Positions 20,406-21,086 of a stretch of DNA of 21,086 nucleotides are shown in pieces. Origin of the DNA: an uncultured Actinomycetes bacterium (GTDB lineage Bacteria; Actinomycetota; Acidimicrobiia; Acidimicrobiales; Microtrichaceae); assembly GCA_903941145.1 (NCBI GenBank), contig CAJANQ010000331.1:1-21086 (forward strand), given 5' to 3'. The translations under genes were made by a program, and so were the position numbers. The stretch's first letter is position 1. Every line of letters starts with the position of its first letter. Under the pieces are notes generated by a model. It worked only from the letters and a program-made list of their open reading frames with translations. It searched no databases and was not told where the DNA came from.

Positions 20406-21086
20406 ATGGACGTGCTGAACTTGGTGCTCATCGTGCTGGCTGCGGTCGCGCTCGGGACGGCCCTCTTCGCGCTGCGCCAGACCCGCCGCCCAGCCCCTGA
20501 ACCGCCGGACGACCACCCCGCCGTCGCGGCTGCCGCAGCCGCGGCCGAGGCGGCCGTCGTCGACGCCGACAGGACGCGACAGGCCAACCAGCTGATGGGC
20601 CATCTGTCGGCCGCACTGGACCGCATCCCTGGTGGCGTCGTGGTCTGCGACGCCGCTGGCGGCGTGGTGTTCCGCAACGTCATGGCCCGCCGGCTGGCCG
20701 AGGCCCGTGACAGCCAGGTGCTGGTCGCCGCGGCGGTTCAGGACCTGCTGGTCGAGGCGGTCGCCGGCCGGTCGGTCCAGCGCGAGGTCGAGCTCTTCGG
20801 ACCGCCGTCGCAGTCCTACCTGGTCCAGTCCGTCCCGCTCGGTGACGGTGGCCTGGTGGTGATCGAGGACCAGACCCAGGACCGGCGTACCGACACGGTC
20901 CGTCGCGACTTCGTGGCCAACATCAGCCACGAGCTCAAGACCCCCATCGGTGCGCTCGGCCTGCTGGCCGAGACCATCCGTGGCGAGGAGGACAGCGAGA
21001 TCGTCGACCGACTGGCGTCGCGGATGATCGCCGAGTCCGACCGCGCCAGCCGCACGGTCGACGACCTGCTGGAGCTCACCCGCATC
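20406..21086 (+). CDS. senX3: SenX3/PhoR-like sensor histidine kinase (partial, runs off right edge)
   Basis: The first 227 codons of a histidine kinase, open to the window end. One transmembrane helix (about residues 4-23, VLNLVLIVLAAVALGTALFA) lies at the very N-terminus, with no extracytoplasmic sensor domain. An Ala-rich linker and a PAS-like region (LDRIPGGVVVCDAAGGVVF, about 72-90) follow. The HisKA segment RRDFVANISHELKTPIGAL has the phospho-acceptor His175. This closely matches mycobacterial SenX3 in order and wording. It is 21 nt after phoU, so probably in the same operon. A RegX3/PhoP-type response regulator is expected immediately downstream, outside the window. The catalytic ATPase domain is not visible. 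Confidence 0.9.
   Translation, partial: MDVLNLVLIVLAAVALGTALFALRQTRRPAPEPPDDHPAVAAAAAAAEAAVVDADRTRQANQLMGHLSAALDRIPGGVVVCDAAGGVVFRNVMARRLAEARDSQVLVAAAVQDLLVEAVAGRSVQREVELFGPPSQSYLVQSVPLGDGGLVVIEDQTQDRRTDTVRRDFVANISHELKTPIGALGLLAETIRGEEDSEIVDRLASRMIAESDRASRTVDDLLELTRI

Noticed and set aside
1..21086. Search by eye for tRNA, rRNA, insertion sequences, prophage and CRISPR
   Set aside because: No transposase, integrase or phage protein, no cloverleaf-like intergenic segment and no regularly spaced repeats were seen; intergenic regions are too short for most of these.

Overview
This window is a GC-rich chromosomal segment of an actinomycete. Two WhiB-family iron-sulfur regulators, a SenX3-type kinase beside pst/phoU, a ppk1-mutT neighbourhood, and many probable leaderless transcripts support this. 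The class is probably Acidimicrobiia or a nearby deep actinobacterial lineage; that is inference from gene content and protein style, not proven here. No tRNA, rRNA, CRISPR array, insertion sequence or prophage was seen. Coding density is very high.

Layout: (1) 103-3652 is a tightly overlapping three-gene operon: circularly permuted ATP-grasp ligase, alpha-E helical protein, and transglutaminase-like protein ending in eight glutamines. (2) 3784-7257 holds a MoxR/ChlI-like AAA+ ATPase and its VWA-domain partner. They are separated from the triad by a perfect 22-bp inverted repeat and a G-rich promoter zone. (3) 7561-9156 contains a WhiB2-like gene with a long structured leader, 5-formyl-THF cyclo-ligase (minus strand), a 58-aa TatA-like translocase subunit, and a second whiB (minus strand). 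(4) 9359-10882 is an HtrA-type membrane protease with a long proline-rich cytoplasmic tail. It runs convergently, one base apart, into a Baeyer-Villiger-type flavin monooxygenase (10884-12695, minus). (5) 12764-15531 is an operon of an unrecognised 96-aa protein, polyphosphate kinase ppk1 and a single-domain MutT Nudix hydrolase. (6) 15743 to the right edge is the phosphate regulon: pstS-pstC-pstA-pstB-phoU-senX3-like kinase (cut by the window edge), led by clear tandem PHO-box repeats.

How the genes work together: the right third forms a phosphate homeostasis block. It covers uptake (PstSCAB), signalling (PhoU plus the SenX3-like kinase, with a response regulator expected just outside), and storage as polyphosphate (Ppk1), with a Nudix hydrolase alongside. 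The left third is the least understood part. The ATP-grasp/alpha-E/transglutaminase triad is predicted in the literature to make or attach peptides, but it is poorly characterised. Its neighbour is an AAA+/VWA pair of the kind that remodels or inserts cofactors into client proteins.

Regulation: several first-in-operon genes carry a TANNNT-like -10 hexamer 6-7 nt before the start codon, so they are probably transcribed as leaderless mRNAs. Three of them also share a GGGACG/AGGACG element 17-18 nt further upstream.
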